From: Ferroplasma acidiphilum
GTDB taxonomy: Archaea; Thermoplasmatota; Thermoplasmata; Thermoplasmatales; Thermoplasmataceae
Length of the DNA stretch: 64,000 nt
NCBI RefSeq assembly: GCF_002078355.1
Contig: NZ_CP015363.1
Span: 372,001-436,000, forward strand
Direction: 5' to 3'
Numbering within the stretch: the first letter of the stretch is position 1; each line of letters opens with the position of its first letter. The position numbers were made by a program, and so were the translations under genes. A model generated the notes under the pieces. It was not told the DNA's origin. It saw nothing but the letters and a program-made list of their open reading frames with translations, and made no database searches. Of this stretch, positions 25,984 to 33,979 are shown in pieces.

Positions 25984-26922
25984 CTAGGATATGCTAATTA
26001 ACCTGTCATTTTTTTCTATATCATACTGTTCCAGTTCATGACTCAGATAGGATTCCGGAAAGACCTTCTTTGCATCTTTTAAAAGTATATCAAGGTCGTT
26101 GTACCTGGAACTATAGTGAAAGAGAAATAATTTCTTAACACCGCCTTTCAGGGCACTCTCGGCAGCCTGCCTTGCAGATGAATGGCCATATTCATTCACC
26201 ATTGGCTCCATGGAAGAATCCATGGTGGTATCATGTATGAGTACATCCGCATTTTTAGCAAACTCTGGCATTTCCGGAACTGGCCTGGTATCTCCGGTAT
26301 ATACAATCTTCCTGCCCTTCTTTATCCCCATTGCCACATCATTTAACAGGTACTCTTTTCCATTTAATTCAACCTTTCCATTTTTTCTCAACTCTTCAAG
26401 CCTGTATACTGGAAATCCAATTTCATCAACTTTTTTTCTATCGATTTTTGTCAGGTCTTTTTCTTCCAGTGAATATGAAATAGATGGGACTGTATGGTTA
26501 TTAGCCAGTGTCCTGATAGTAAATTTGCCGAGATTATAGGAAGTGCCAGGAATAACCTCAACCACATTTATATTATAGCTAATTCTTCCATAGCCAAGGG
26601 TTATAGCATTGCGTATAAAGTTGACAGCACCAACCGGCCCGAATATATTTAGGTCTTCTGTCCTGCCCATGAATGAAAGAGAGTTTAGAAGCCCCGGCAA
26701 TCCAAGAAAATGGTCAGCGTGAAAATGTGATATAAATATGTTTGAAAGGGACATGAAGGAAACCCCGCTCTTCATAAATTGTTTCTGTGTGCCCTCTCCA
26801 CAGTCGAACAGATTCAGGATATCATCAACCTGAATAGCAACTGCCGGCAAACTCCTCCCCGGTTTTGGCATTGACCCTCCGGTACCGAGGAAGGTTATTC
26901 TAATATTTGAAGCCATATTCAT
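25984..26922 (-). CDS. rnz: Ribonuclease Z (tRNA 3' endonuclease)
   Basis: 312 residues. Metallo-beta-lactamase fold with SHFHADHFLGLPG (HxHxDH), VYTGDTRP, LIHDTTMD and FHYSSRY, the set of motifs of tRNase Z; GTGGSMPKPGRSLPA starts the domain. It cuts tRNA precursors after the discriminator base, which matters here because none of the tRNA genes in this window encodes CCA. ATG at 26922 or 26916; a TATA-like box near 26942 fits either as leaderless. Confidence 0.92.
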   Translation of the reverse strand: MNMASNIRITFLGTGGSMPKPGRSLPAVAIQVDDILNLFDCGEGTQKQFMKSGVSFMSLSNIFISHFHADHFLGLPGLLNSLSFMGRTEDLNIFGPVGAVNFIRNAITLGYGRISYNINVVEVIPGTSYNLGKFTIRTLANNHTVPSISYSLEEKDLTKIDRKKVDEIGFPVYRLEELRKNGKVELNGKEYLLNDVAMGIKKGRKIVYTGDTRPVPEMPEFAKNADVLIHDTTMDSSMEPMVNEYGHSSARQAAESALKGGVKKLFLFHYSSRYNDLDILLKDAKKVFPESYLSHELEQYDIEKNDRLISIS

Positions 26923-26983
26923 GTATTACCGGATAATATATTATTTTTGATAAATTAATTATACAGAATAGGCATTTAACGTT

Positions 26984-27271
26984 ATGATAAATCAGGAGAT
27001 TGAAATAAAAGGCAGAAAATACCAGTATATAAATGAAAAGATCGGCAAAAAGGCACCACTTATAATTGTAAAGGGTGAAAACGGATACATAATGTGCGGG
27101 TATCTTAACATAGATGCAGCCAATTCTCTGGGAGATGTTGCTGTCCGTGTATCCGGTGTAAACGACATAAATGACGTTTTAAATACTTCAGTAAATGCAT
27201 GCACTGATAAGGCCAAGGAACTGGGAATAAAGCCAGGCGATAGCATTATGGATATTGTTCAGAAATTATAG
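26984..27271 (+). CDS. DUF1805-family protein
   Basis: 95 residues. APLIIVKGENGYIMCGYLNI and the GDVAVRVSGVNDINDVLN block match DUF1805, a small conserved archaeal and bacterial family of unknown function. No membrane segment. A leaderless start is likely (TATA-like ATTAATTATA about 29 bp upstream). It is 49 bp before the next gene, which has its own promoter. Confidence 0.78.
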   Translation: MINQEIEIKGRKYQYINEKIGKKAPLIIVKGENGYIMCGYLNIDAANSLGDVAVRVSGVNDINDVLNTSVNACTDKAKELGIKPGDSIMDIVQKL

Positions 27272-27320
27272 AAATCCGGTAAACCGGTAATCCTTATATA
27301 CTAGATTACAATATATAATT

Positions 27321-27791
27321 ATGGCAGAAGAAAATAAAGAAACTGAAACAACAGAAGATGAGAATGTCGTAAGGAAAACCATATCAATTAAGGGTGTTAG
27401 TGCAGACCTGTACAGAAGAATCCAGAAAATATCCAATGATACTGGAAAAACAATAGGGCAGGTAACCGATGACGCATATAAATCGTTTATGGGCACTGTT
27501 GAAAATGCAAAGCATTTATCAGATGGCTTTATGAAAGGAATGAAAGAAGGATCATCCCAGTTTATAGAGAACATAAAAGAACTTGAAATCACGGGAAATG
27601 ACCTTAAAGAAATAGGACGAAAAATTATATTCAAAAACATAGAAAGCCTTACCTTCAAAGATATTGACAACGAAACATTTGATAAATACGTCAATGCTAT
27701 TATAATGGTAAAAACCGTTACAATTCCCAAGGGGCTCAGCAAAGCCAAGATTCTCCTGAAGGGTAATTTTATAGATAAGATAGTACAATAA
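27321..27791 (+). CDS. Hypothetical protein with ribbon-helix-helix-like N-terminus
   Basis: 156 residues. After an acidic leader (EENKETETTEDEN) residues 18-55 read like a ribbon-helix-helix motif (strand KTISIKGV, helices ADLYRRIQKISNDTG and TIGQVTDDAYKSFM). The C-terminal 75 residues form an unknown alpha/beta domain (IIFKNIESLTFKDIDNETF). A DNA-binding regulator is possible. A TATA box (CTTATATAC, 24 bp upstream) supports a leaderless ATG. Family not recognised. Confidence 0.65.
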   Translation: MAEENKETETTEDENVVRKTISIKGVSADLYRRIQKISNDTGKTIGQVTDDAYKSFMGTVENAKHLSDGFMKGMKEGSSQFIENIKELEITGNDLKEIGRKIIFKNIESLTFKDIDNETFDKYVNAIIMVKTVTIPKGLSKAKILLKGNFIDKIVQ

Positions 27792-27808
27792 TTTTTTTGT
27801 TTCCTATC

Positions 27809-28354
27809 TTATAATTTTTCCTCTTTATAAAAAAATGCGCTTTCCACATCTGAAATAACAGCATCATAATTACTTTTGTTTTTTTCAATATAATTGTAAA
27901 CATCCGTATGGAATGGTAACCAGTATTTTTCAATATATTCTGGATTTACTGACTGGATAAATTTATTTTTCACCCTATAGATACTATCGGTAACTTCTGA
28001 ATTAACGGTTTCAGGACTCTTCCAGTACCCTTTCAAATAAGAATTAATGACCGTTTCTATTATGTCTACAATGTTTTTCTTTGTAACCTCTTCCGCATTA
28101 TGGGTCTCTAAGGAATACCTGGTTAATAATTCATTATATTTATCATAATCAATTTCCGGGAAAAAAACATTGAATGAATTTTCAAGCAATTTTATTTCCC
28201 TGAATTCATCCTGTTTCATATTATAATTATGCCGGGATGTGTATGTAATTATTAGATTTTTTACTTTCAGTTCACCCAGATATGTGATCAGGTCTTCATA
28301 TCCATATCCAATGGTATTTTCATGCATTTTGCCTAGAGTAGAAATTATTATCAT
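27809..28354 (-). CDS. Hypothetical protein
   Basis: 181 residues, soluble, Asn/Tyr/Lys-rich. It starts MIIISTLGKMHENTIGYGYE and contains KVKNLIITYTSRHNYN, which suggests a Rossmann-like alpha/beta beginning; the remainder is helical (EEVTKKNIVDIIETVINSYL). No motif I can name. A TATA-like GTTTTAAATG lies about 26 bp before the ATG. Neighbouring genes give no functional clue. Confidence 0.62.
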   Translation of the reverse strand: MIIISTLGKMHENTIGYGYEDLITYLGELKVKNLIITYTSRHNYNMKQDEFREIKLLENSFNVFFPEIDYDKYNELLTRYSLETHNAEEVTKKNIVDIIETVINSYLKGYWKSPETVNSEVTDSIYRVKNKFIQSVNPEYIEKYWLPFHTDVYNYIEKNKSNYDAVISDVESAFFYKEEKL

Positions 28355-28809
28355 AGTTATATGTATTTCATGGTTGCATTTAAAACTAATTTAAATTGGC
28401 CATATGTAAATAATAGGTAGCTGAAAATTTATCTATACGGGTTAGATGAATACCGGGCAACAATTACATTCAAGATACGGTATACAGCAGTGGAAAAAAG
28501 ATATTGCAATTCAGAAAGTTTAGAAAGTAAATACAACACATTACAGTAGATGTTTTCTAAAGTCTCCTATAAAAGGCTACAGGTATAGAATGTACCCTGA
28601 TTCTACTGGCAATTATATAATACAATTGCTCTACGTTCTAGATTTACCGAAACACCGGTTAATGGGGGTATACCTCAATAAAAAGGGGAAGTATGGAATA
28701 AAATTCCCTGCTGCATTTATGGAAATTCTGTATCTTTTATCATTAAAAATTATTCATATGGATGAAAGATAAGTATTTATACATTTAATTATTGTTATAA
28801 TTGATAAAT
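28355..28809. other. Intergenic, 455 bp
   Basis: Long AT-rich gap before the rubrerythrin-like gene. A 60-codon frame at 28590-28772 is open but has no recognisable domain or good initiation context, so I do not call it. TATA box TATTTATAC near 28774-28782 probably drives the downstream gene. Confidence 0.4.
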
Positions 28810-29367
28810 ATGTCAGTGTTAGGAAAAAATACAGAGGCCGGGTTAAAAGAACTTTTAACAGCCAACGCAGAGGACCATATGAGACTGAATGCCGCATCGA
28901 ACTACTTTGAAAAAATAGGTGATCTGGAAACAGCCAGAGAATTGAAAGACAAAGCCAATGTAGAACTGGGGCATTTCAATGCAATATTCGCTACACTTGT
29001 AAAATATGAAGGGCTCAAAGGTCTGGTAAACGACATGGCAAAGGAAGAAACTGAACAGCATGTATCAGAATATACAAACGTTGCCAATGCTGCAAAGGCT
29101 GAAGGGCATGATGACATTGAAGCAATGTTATGTGCATTCTCCGAGCAGGAAAAAGGCATAGCTGAAACCCTTAACAGAGCCGGAATGAAGAAAATAATAT
29201 CCGACATGGCAAAGGAAGAAACTGAACAGCATGTATCAGAATATACAAACGTTGCCAATGCTGCAAAGGCTGAAGGGCATGATGACATTGAAGCAATGTT
29301 ATGTGCATTCTCCGAGCAGGAAAAAGGCATAGCTGAAACTTTGAAAAGAACAAGAAATGCCTTTTAA
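28810..29367 (+). CDS. Rubrerythrin-like protein with internal tandem duplication
   Basis: 185 residues from ATG 28810 (a TTG at 28801 is in frame). The first helix pair (8-65) has ferritin-like AEDHMRLNAASNYFEKIGD and ExxH in NVELGHFNAI. The second helix pair (about 75-120, EETEQHVSEYTNVANAAKAE then SEQEKGIAET) occurs twice, identical over 46 codons. In both copies the final ExxH is EKGI, with the His missing. There is no rubredoxin domain. Standard rubrerythrins detoxify peroxide at a di-iron site; whether this protein can build one is doubtful. The gene sits beside an insertion sequence. Confidence 0.75.
   Translation: MSVLGKNTEAGLKELLTANAEDHMRLNAASNYFEKIGDLETARELKDKANVELGHFNAIFATLVKYEGLKGLVNDMAKEETEQHVSEYTNVANAAKAEGHDDIEAMLCAFSEQEKGIAETLNRAGMKKIISDMAKEETEQHVSEYTNVANAAKAEGHDDIEAMLCAFSEQEKGIAETLKRTRNAF
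29031..29339 (+). repeat. Perfect 138-bp direct repeat inside the rubrerythrin-like gene
   Basis: Bases 29031-29168 and 29202-29339 are identical, offset 171 bp (57 codons), so the frame is kept. The 33-bp spacer and the outer flanks are only distantly similar. The absence of any silent difference points to a recent duplication or to gene conversion. Confidence 0.9.
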
Positions 29368-29398
29368 GCATTTTTTATTAATCTAGTGTGTTGCATAA

Positions 29399-30322
29399 TT
29401 AATAGGCATGTGTCATCTCCCTCATAATATTGTAATTAACTACCTTAAGAGCTAATTCCTGTATAATATACTCTATTTTCTTAGCTTTAATAACCTCTGT
29501 CATTACTCTTTTTAATCCTGAAAAATATATTTCCACAATCCATCTTTTGCCATAGCTATTATTCTCCTTCCACTGTTCCATGGAATTCTTTTTAATATAT
29601 CTCACAATCTTAGCCCTTGCAGATGAACCTCTGGATTTGGTAGAAGCATTCTTCCTGGGTGGTATTACTGCATTATATCCGAACATATTATAGATATACT
29701 TTGAATCGTATCCCTTATCCCCAAATATTCTTAGAATATTATTTTTCATCTTACTCAATAGTTTTCTAGCAGCCTTAGAGTCATGTGTATGCTCATCTGT
29801 TATAGTGAATGATAATACAGTAACATCTTTTAATGATATTATTACATGTAATTTTATCCATCCCTTCCTTTTCTTATGCCATTTATGGCCTAAATAATCT
29901 CCCCTTATTGTTATCTTATATCCAGTAGAATCTATAATGCAATCCAGCTTACTGTTAGTATTATTTATTTCAGGCTTGATTCTCCTTATCCTCCTGAATA
30001 TTTCACTGTATGATATTGATTTTATTCCGGTTATAATTGCTAAGGACCTTAGCATGCCTTCAAGTGACCTGAACGGTATATTGAATATAGATCGCAATCT
30101 TGCTAAATACATTATCAATGCATCAGGCACTTTGTATGGATGGCCTATTTTACCATTATTCTTTTCCTCCAATAAAGTATCATAATCTTTAATGAATGAT
30201 AAATCTGTAAGGTATTGTATTCTATCTACAAGTGATTCATTATACTTTTCCCATCTCCTGTTCGAGCCGATCCAGTACCTTTTTATACTTCTATTTATTT
30301 TATTATTGATTTGTGGTGTCAA
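29399..30322 (-). CDS. Transposase, IS5-like DDE family
   Basis: 307 residues. DDE residues can be placed in CIIDSTGYKI (D), RIFGDKGYDSKYIY (D) and KRWIVEIYFSGLKRVM (E, in the YREK-like context of IS4/IS5 enzymes). The helical N-terminus ends in VPDALIMYLARLRSIFNIPFRSL. Start is a TTG (30320-30322); there is no ATG before residue 85. A TATA box inside a palindrome 27 bp upstream makes a leaderless TTG start credible. The frame is intact, so the element may be active. Confidence 0.88.
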   Translation of the reverse strand: MTPQINNKINRSIKRYWIGSNRRWEKYNESLVDRIQYLTDLSFIKDYDTLLEEKNNGKIGHPYKVPDALIMYLARLRSIFNIPFRSLEGMLRSLAIITGIKSISYSEIFRRIRRIKPEINNTNSKLDCIIDSTGYKITIRGDYLGHKWHKKRKGWIKLHVIISLKDVTVLSFTITDEHTHDSKAARKLLSKMKNNILRIFGDKGYDSKYIYNMFGYNAVIPPRKNASTKSRGSSARAKIVRYIKKNSMEQWKENNSYGKRWIVEIYFSGLKRVMTEVIKAKKIEYIIQELALKVVNYNIMREMTHAY

Positions 30323-30331
30323 AGCAAATCG

Positions 30332-30355
30332 CCCCTATATTTCACTATATAGGGG
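30332..30355 (-). promoter_or_regulatory. Palindrome over the transposase TATA box
   Basis: CCCCTATAT (30332-30340) and ATATAGGGG (30347-30355) form a perfect 9-bp inverted repeat with a 6-base centre. The minus-strand TATATAG (30346-30352) falls in it, 27 bp before the transposase TTG. It could be an operator for self-repression, or a hairpin that limits expression from read-through transcripts. Confidence 0.6.
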
Positions 30356-30426
30356 TTTACCTTTTAAGTTTTAAATTTATTATGGGATAATTATTAAATT
30401 AGAATGAATTATGCAACACACTATTA

Positions 30427-30852
30427 TTAATCAATATCTTTTTTTATAATATGGATAAAGTTTGTTGATTTTTTCATCTCTTTTATAAATTCCATTGTGC
30501 TTTCATTGATACTATTGTCCAGTGATTCCATATCAAAATATTTGAGCTTCAACGCATCCGATCCAGCCTGTTCTATCCCTTTTACAGGCCTGCATTTATA
30601 ATCCAGGATAACATAATGAAAATCCTTTCTAATTATCTCTGAGATACCCAGAAGGCTTTCTACTTCAACAGTTAACCCGGTTTCTTCAAGCATTTCCCTT
30701 TTTAGCCCCTCTTCAATAGTTTCATTTAATTCCAGCTTTCCACCCGGTATTGCCCATTTGTACCTGTCAGGTTCGTCCCTCCTTTTTCCCAGCAGTATCT
30801 TATTTTCAAGTGTTATTACTCCGCCAACAGCAACTTTCGGATACGTTTTCAT
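30427..30852 (-). CDS. Nudix hydrolase
   Basis: 141 residues. Complete Nudix box GKLELNETIEEGLKREMLEE plus TGL (about 38-60: Gx5Ex7REUxEExGU), preceded by ILLGKRRDEPDRYKWAIPGG, which resembles the ADP-ribose pyrophosphatase/MutT branch. It hydrolyses a nucleoside diphosphate linked to another group; substrate not determined. It follows the amino acid permease by 26 bp and may be cotranscribed. The IS right end lies 5 bp after its stop. Confidence 0.88.
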   Translation of the reverse strand: MKTYPKVAVGGVITLENKILLGKRRDEPDRYKWAIPGGKLELNETIEEGLKREMLEETGLTVEVESLLGISEIIRKDFHYVILDYKCRPVKGIEQAGSDALKLKYFDMESLDNSINESTMEFIKEMKKSTNFIHIIKKDID

Positions 30853-30878
30853 ATCTTTCTAATTCTAACGGAATATTT

Positions 30879-32306
30879 TTATTTATTTATCTTTTCATTG
30901 TTGCTTCCTGGAAGAGGGGCTTCTATGGTTCCTATATCTTCTATGCTTTTCCCTCTTTTTTTAGCAAAGTGTGCCACGAATATTCCTATTAAGGCAATAA
31001 GAATAACTGTGGCTGTTGTAGCCAGGCTGTATGGAAATACAGGAGGTATAACACTGAAATACACCCCGAATACCAGCACTATCAGGGATGTGATAGGCAA
31101 TATTATATGTAAACCAATATTTAATTCATGTAGTTTATGATATAGAAATGGCAAAGCGAAATCGCTCATTATATGACCAGCAAAAAGTGCCAGGCTTGCA
31201 ATTGTGATCAGTATTATGTAACCATAAAAAGGCCCATAGACCAGCCCTACAATAACACTTACAACTATACTGGATATTCCCATAAAAGCAATTGCGTTTG
31301 AAGGAGTTTTGTACTTTGGATGAATTTTGACAAACCATGGCGGCATTACGCCATCCCTGGAAAATGAGTAAGATATCCTGCCAAGGACATTCAGTGGAGA
31401 TACCATGGATACAAAAACACTGTTGAATAGCAGGATAACAATCACTACTAAAAATGGAAATCCAAGAAACTTATCCGATAGTATTAGCCCGGGAATTAAT
31501 TCAGTAGCGAAGTTCCCCATTTTTGTAGGTCCCCATCCTATGGTAAATGCATATGCAACAAGTAAAAACAGTGCTCCTGTTATAACAAAACTCACTGCCA
31601 TGGCCTTCTTAATATTTGTTCTTGGCATCTTTGCCTCTTCCCCTATGTAAACGGCCCCGGAAGCACCTGTCATTAGAAACGTTCCGAGGACTACTCCCTC
31701 AAAAAGAGGTGATATCCCTCCGGACAATTCTGGAAGAAAAACGGTACCGGTGTTTTTCGGCCCTGAAATTATTATGATTGCTGCACTTAAAATTATAAGT
31801 ATTGCTATCTCCAGCAATGAACCAAATAGGGCATACTTCACTGACGGTTTAATTCCTATATAAGGCAATACAGTAAAAATCAATACAAATACAATTAAAA
31901 TTGGAATCCAGAGATATTTCGATACTGTGATACCAAAAAAGTCTGAAAAAATAGCAGGAATTAAAACTCCCGAAAAGAATAGAGTAGTGTTAGCAAGGAT
32001 CGCATACTCAAACATTAAATATATGAGCCCATCAAAAAGTCCATATTTTGGGCCTATAGCTTTTCTGGTAAAAGTATAGAACCCGCCTGCACTGGCAATT
32101 TTAGTGGAATACTGGTAGGGGGTGTTTACCCAGATAAGCCCGCTTATCACTGCTATAAGTATAGCCAGTGGCAGTGCACCTTTAGCGTATAATGCAGCTC
32201 CCGTAAGGGAAGTTACAACTGAAGCAAGGGGTGCTGTAAATGCAATTGTTTGCCCGACAAGGGGCCAGAAACCTACTGATCCACGCATCAAACCTGTTTT
32301 TACCAT
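30879..32306 (-). CDS. Amino acid permease (APC superfamily)
   Basis: 475 residues with about 12 hydrophobic segments. The N-terminus GSVGFWPLVGQTIAFTAPLASVV is the APC TM1 with its unwound substrate-binding stretch; GEEAKMPRTNIKKAM follows TM6 as in the family. It probably imports amino acids by proton symport, using the steep proton gradient of an acid habitat. First gene of a permease-Nudix unit; substrate unknown. Confidence 0.87.
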   Translation of the reverse strand: MVKTGLMRGSVGFWPLVGQTIAFTAPLASVVTSLTGAALYAKGALPLAILIAVISGLIWVNTPYQYSTKIASAGGFYTFTRKAIGPKYGLFDGLIYLMFEYAILANTTLFFSGVLIPAIFSDFFGITVSKYLWIPILIVFVLIFTVLPYIGIKPSVKYALFGSLLEIAILIILSAAIIIISGPKNTGTVFLPELSGGISPLFEGVVLGTFLMTGASGAVYIGEEAKMPRTNIKKAMAVSFVITGALFLLVAYAFTIGWGPTKMGNFATELIPGLILSDKFLGFPFLVVIVILLFNSVFVSMVSPLNVLGRISYSFSRDGVMPPWFVKIHPKYKTPSNAIAFMGISSIVVSVIVGLVYGPFYGYIILITIASLALFAGHIMSDFALPFLYHKLHELNIGLHIILPITSLIVLVFGVYFSVIPPVFPYSLATTATVILIALIGIFVAHFAKKRGKSIEDIGTIEAPLPGSNNEKINK

Positions 32307-32688
32307 TATTATTACCTCGATATCAATATAATGTTATTTAATAAAAGTATTTCTACTATTAGCTATAATTTTTGTTTTAGCTTTAATATTAATATATATT
32401 ACGTAGTAATATAAAGTAAAAATATGTATTAGAATTAAACTTCATATAGATATTTCCATTTATACCATAAGGTTATGTTATGTTTTCATGTATTTAAGTA
32501 TTCCACATTAACCTGTTTTTATTCCGGGCATACCTGTTAAATATCCTACTGTATTCCGATAAAAATTAGGAACCCGTACGGCAACAATTATAAGAAATTA
32601 AAACGTGAAATTATCTGACTAATTTCTAAGTAGCCATATTTCTCCACCCACTATAATGTTTAAATATTCTTTATTAATGGTTGCCTAA
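32307..32688. promoter_or_regulatory. Divergent intergenic region, promoters of permease and gcvPA
   Basis: 382 bp. GTTTAAATATT (32659-32669) is the gcvPA TATA box, 26 bp before its ATG, so gcvPA is probably leaderless and a glycine riboswitch in a leader can be excluded. The permease side has TATA-like ATATTAATATATATT around 32380-32400. No gene or structured RNA recognised in between. Confidence 0.5.
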
Positions 32689-33978
32689 ATGAGCGAAACT
32701 GATGAAATACTGGACTATCTTAATGTTAAATCCGTTGATGGCTTATTCAGTGATATCCCGGACAGATTAAAGGTATCCCTGGATCTGGGAAAACCTATTG
32801 ATGAGTTTTCTACAATAAGAGCCATAGAAGATATGGGGAGAAAGAATAAAGCAGGAAATATGAATTTCCTGGGCAATGGCATATATGATAGATTTGTGCC
32901 ACCACTTGTTGATGAGATAATAGGCAGAAATGAATTTTTAACATCATATACTCCATACCAACCTGAAATATCACAGGGAATTCTTCATTCTCTATTTGAA
33001 TACCAGAGCATAATATCAGACCTTACAGAGATGGATATAACAAATTCTTCCATGTATGACGGTTTTACATCCCTAGCAGAGGCCGTGAGAATGGCATACC
33101 GTATCAATGGAAAAAGCGAAGTTTTAATCCCAGAAAATATATATAAATCACAATTGAGCATAATAAAGAACTACACGGAAGGGCTTAATTTAAAAATTAT
33201 AACATATGGATTCGGAACAGATGGGCTGCTGGATCTTGAGGACCTGAAGTCAAAAGTAACATCTGATACTTCTGCAATCATTGTAGAGAACCCGAATGTT
33301 TTCGGGCTTATAGATGAAAATGCGTTTCATGTCAGTGAAATCAAGAAAGATTCTATCCTGATAACATACTATGATCCTGTATCACTCGGATTTATTATAC
33401 CTCCTGGAGAATACGGTACAGATATAGCTGTGGCTGAGGGGCAACAGCTGGGAATCCATATGAATTATGGAGGGCCTCTACTCGGGCTGTTTTCATTTAA
33501 AAAAGAATATGTGCACAGGTCTCCTGGAAGGTTAATTGGACTGTCAAAAGACTCTGAGGGAAAGAAAGCATTTGTTATGACTCTCCAGGCCAGGGAGCAG
33601 CATATAAGGCGTTCAAGGGCTATGAGCAATATATGCTCAAACCAGGCCCTTCTGGCTGTAGCATCACTTGCATACCTGTCCATCATGGGTTCCGAAGGGC
33701 TAAGAAAAATAGCGTTGATAACAATGAATAAGAGCAGGAAACTTAAAAATAATATGAAATCTGCAGGGATTAAGCCTGTATTTGACGGGATAAATTTTTC
33801 AGATAACCTGTTCTATTTTGACCAGCTGGAGATTCTTGAAAGCAACAACATATCAGGTGGAATAAGGCTATCTTCCATATCAGAATATAATGGATACGGA
33901 AATGCATCGTTTTTTTCAGTTACAGAAAAGACAGGCGACGAAAATATAGAGAAACTGGCAAAAATACTGGGTGATTAA
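32689..33978 (+). CDS. gcvPA: Glycine dehydrogenase (decarboxylating) subunit 1
   Basis: 429 residues. NFLGNGIYDRFVPP, TPYQPEISQGILHSLFEYQ and AREQHIRRSRAMSNICSNQAL are conserved in the N-terminal half of P-protein. It lacks the PLP lysine, carried by subunit 2. The complex decarboxylates glycine and passes the aminomethyl group to lipoyl H-protein. First of two genes; a 1-bp gap and a GGTGATT ribosome site at its end couple it to gcvPB. Confidence 0.93.
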   Translation: MSETDEILDYLNVKSVDGLFSDIPDRLKVSLDLGKPIDEFSTIRAIEDMGRKNKAGNMNFLGNGIYDRFVPPLVDEIIGRNEFLTSYTPYQPEISQGILHSLFEYQSIISDLTEMDITNSSMYDGFTSLAEAVRMAYRINGKSEVLIPENIYKSQLSIIKNYTEGLNLKIITYGFGTDGLLDLEDLKSKVTSDTSAIIVENPNVFGLIDENAFHVSEIKKDSILITYYDPVSLGFIIPPGEYGTDIAVAEGQQLGIHMNYGGPLLGLFSFKKEYVHRSPGRLIGLSKDSEGKKAFVMTLQAREQHIRRSRAMSNICSNQALLAVASLAYLSIMGSEGLRKIALITMNKSRKLKNNMKSAGIKPVFDGINFSDNLFYFDQLEILESNNISGGIRLSSISEYNGYGNASFFSVTEKTGDENIEKLAKILGD

Positions 33979-33979
33979 A

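Larger units (their letters stand above)
29386..30421. mobile_element. IS5-family-like insertion sequence, complete
   Basis: 1036 bp bounded by perfect 15-bp terminal inverted repeats GTGTGTTGCATAATT (29386-29400) and its complement (30407-30421). TA flanks both ends (29384-29385, 30422-30423) and may be the target duplication or two further repeat bases. It contains one transposase gene on the minus strand whose TAA overlaps the left repeat. It inserted 18 bp after the rubrerythrin-like stop and 5 bp after the Nudix stop without breaking either gene. Confidence 0.9.

Noticed and set aside
28590-28772. 60-codon plus-strand frame before the rubrerythrin-like gene
   Set aside because: No recognisable domain, poor initiation context and no conserved features; kept as intergenic.
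28902-29330. Minus-strand 142-codon frame with internal repeats
   Set aside because: The repeat is the complement of the 138-bp duplication in the rubrerythrin-like gene; the frame itself is Ser/Cys-rich shadow sequence.
32307-32688. Glycine riboswitch before gcvPA
   Set aside because: The TATA box 26 bp before the ATG leaves no leader in which a riboswitch could sit.
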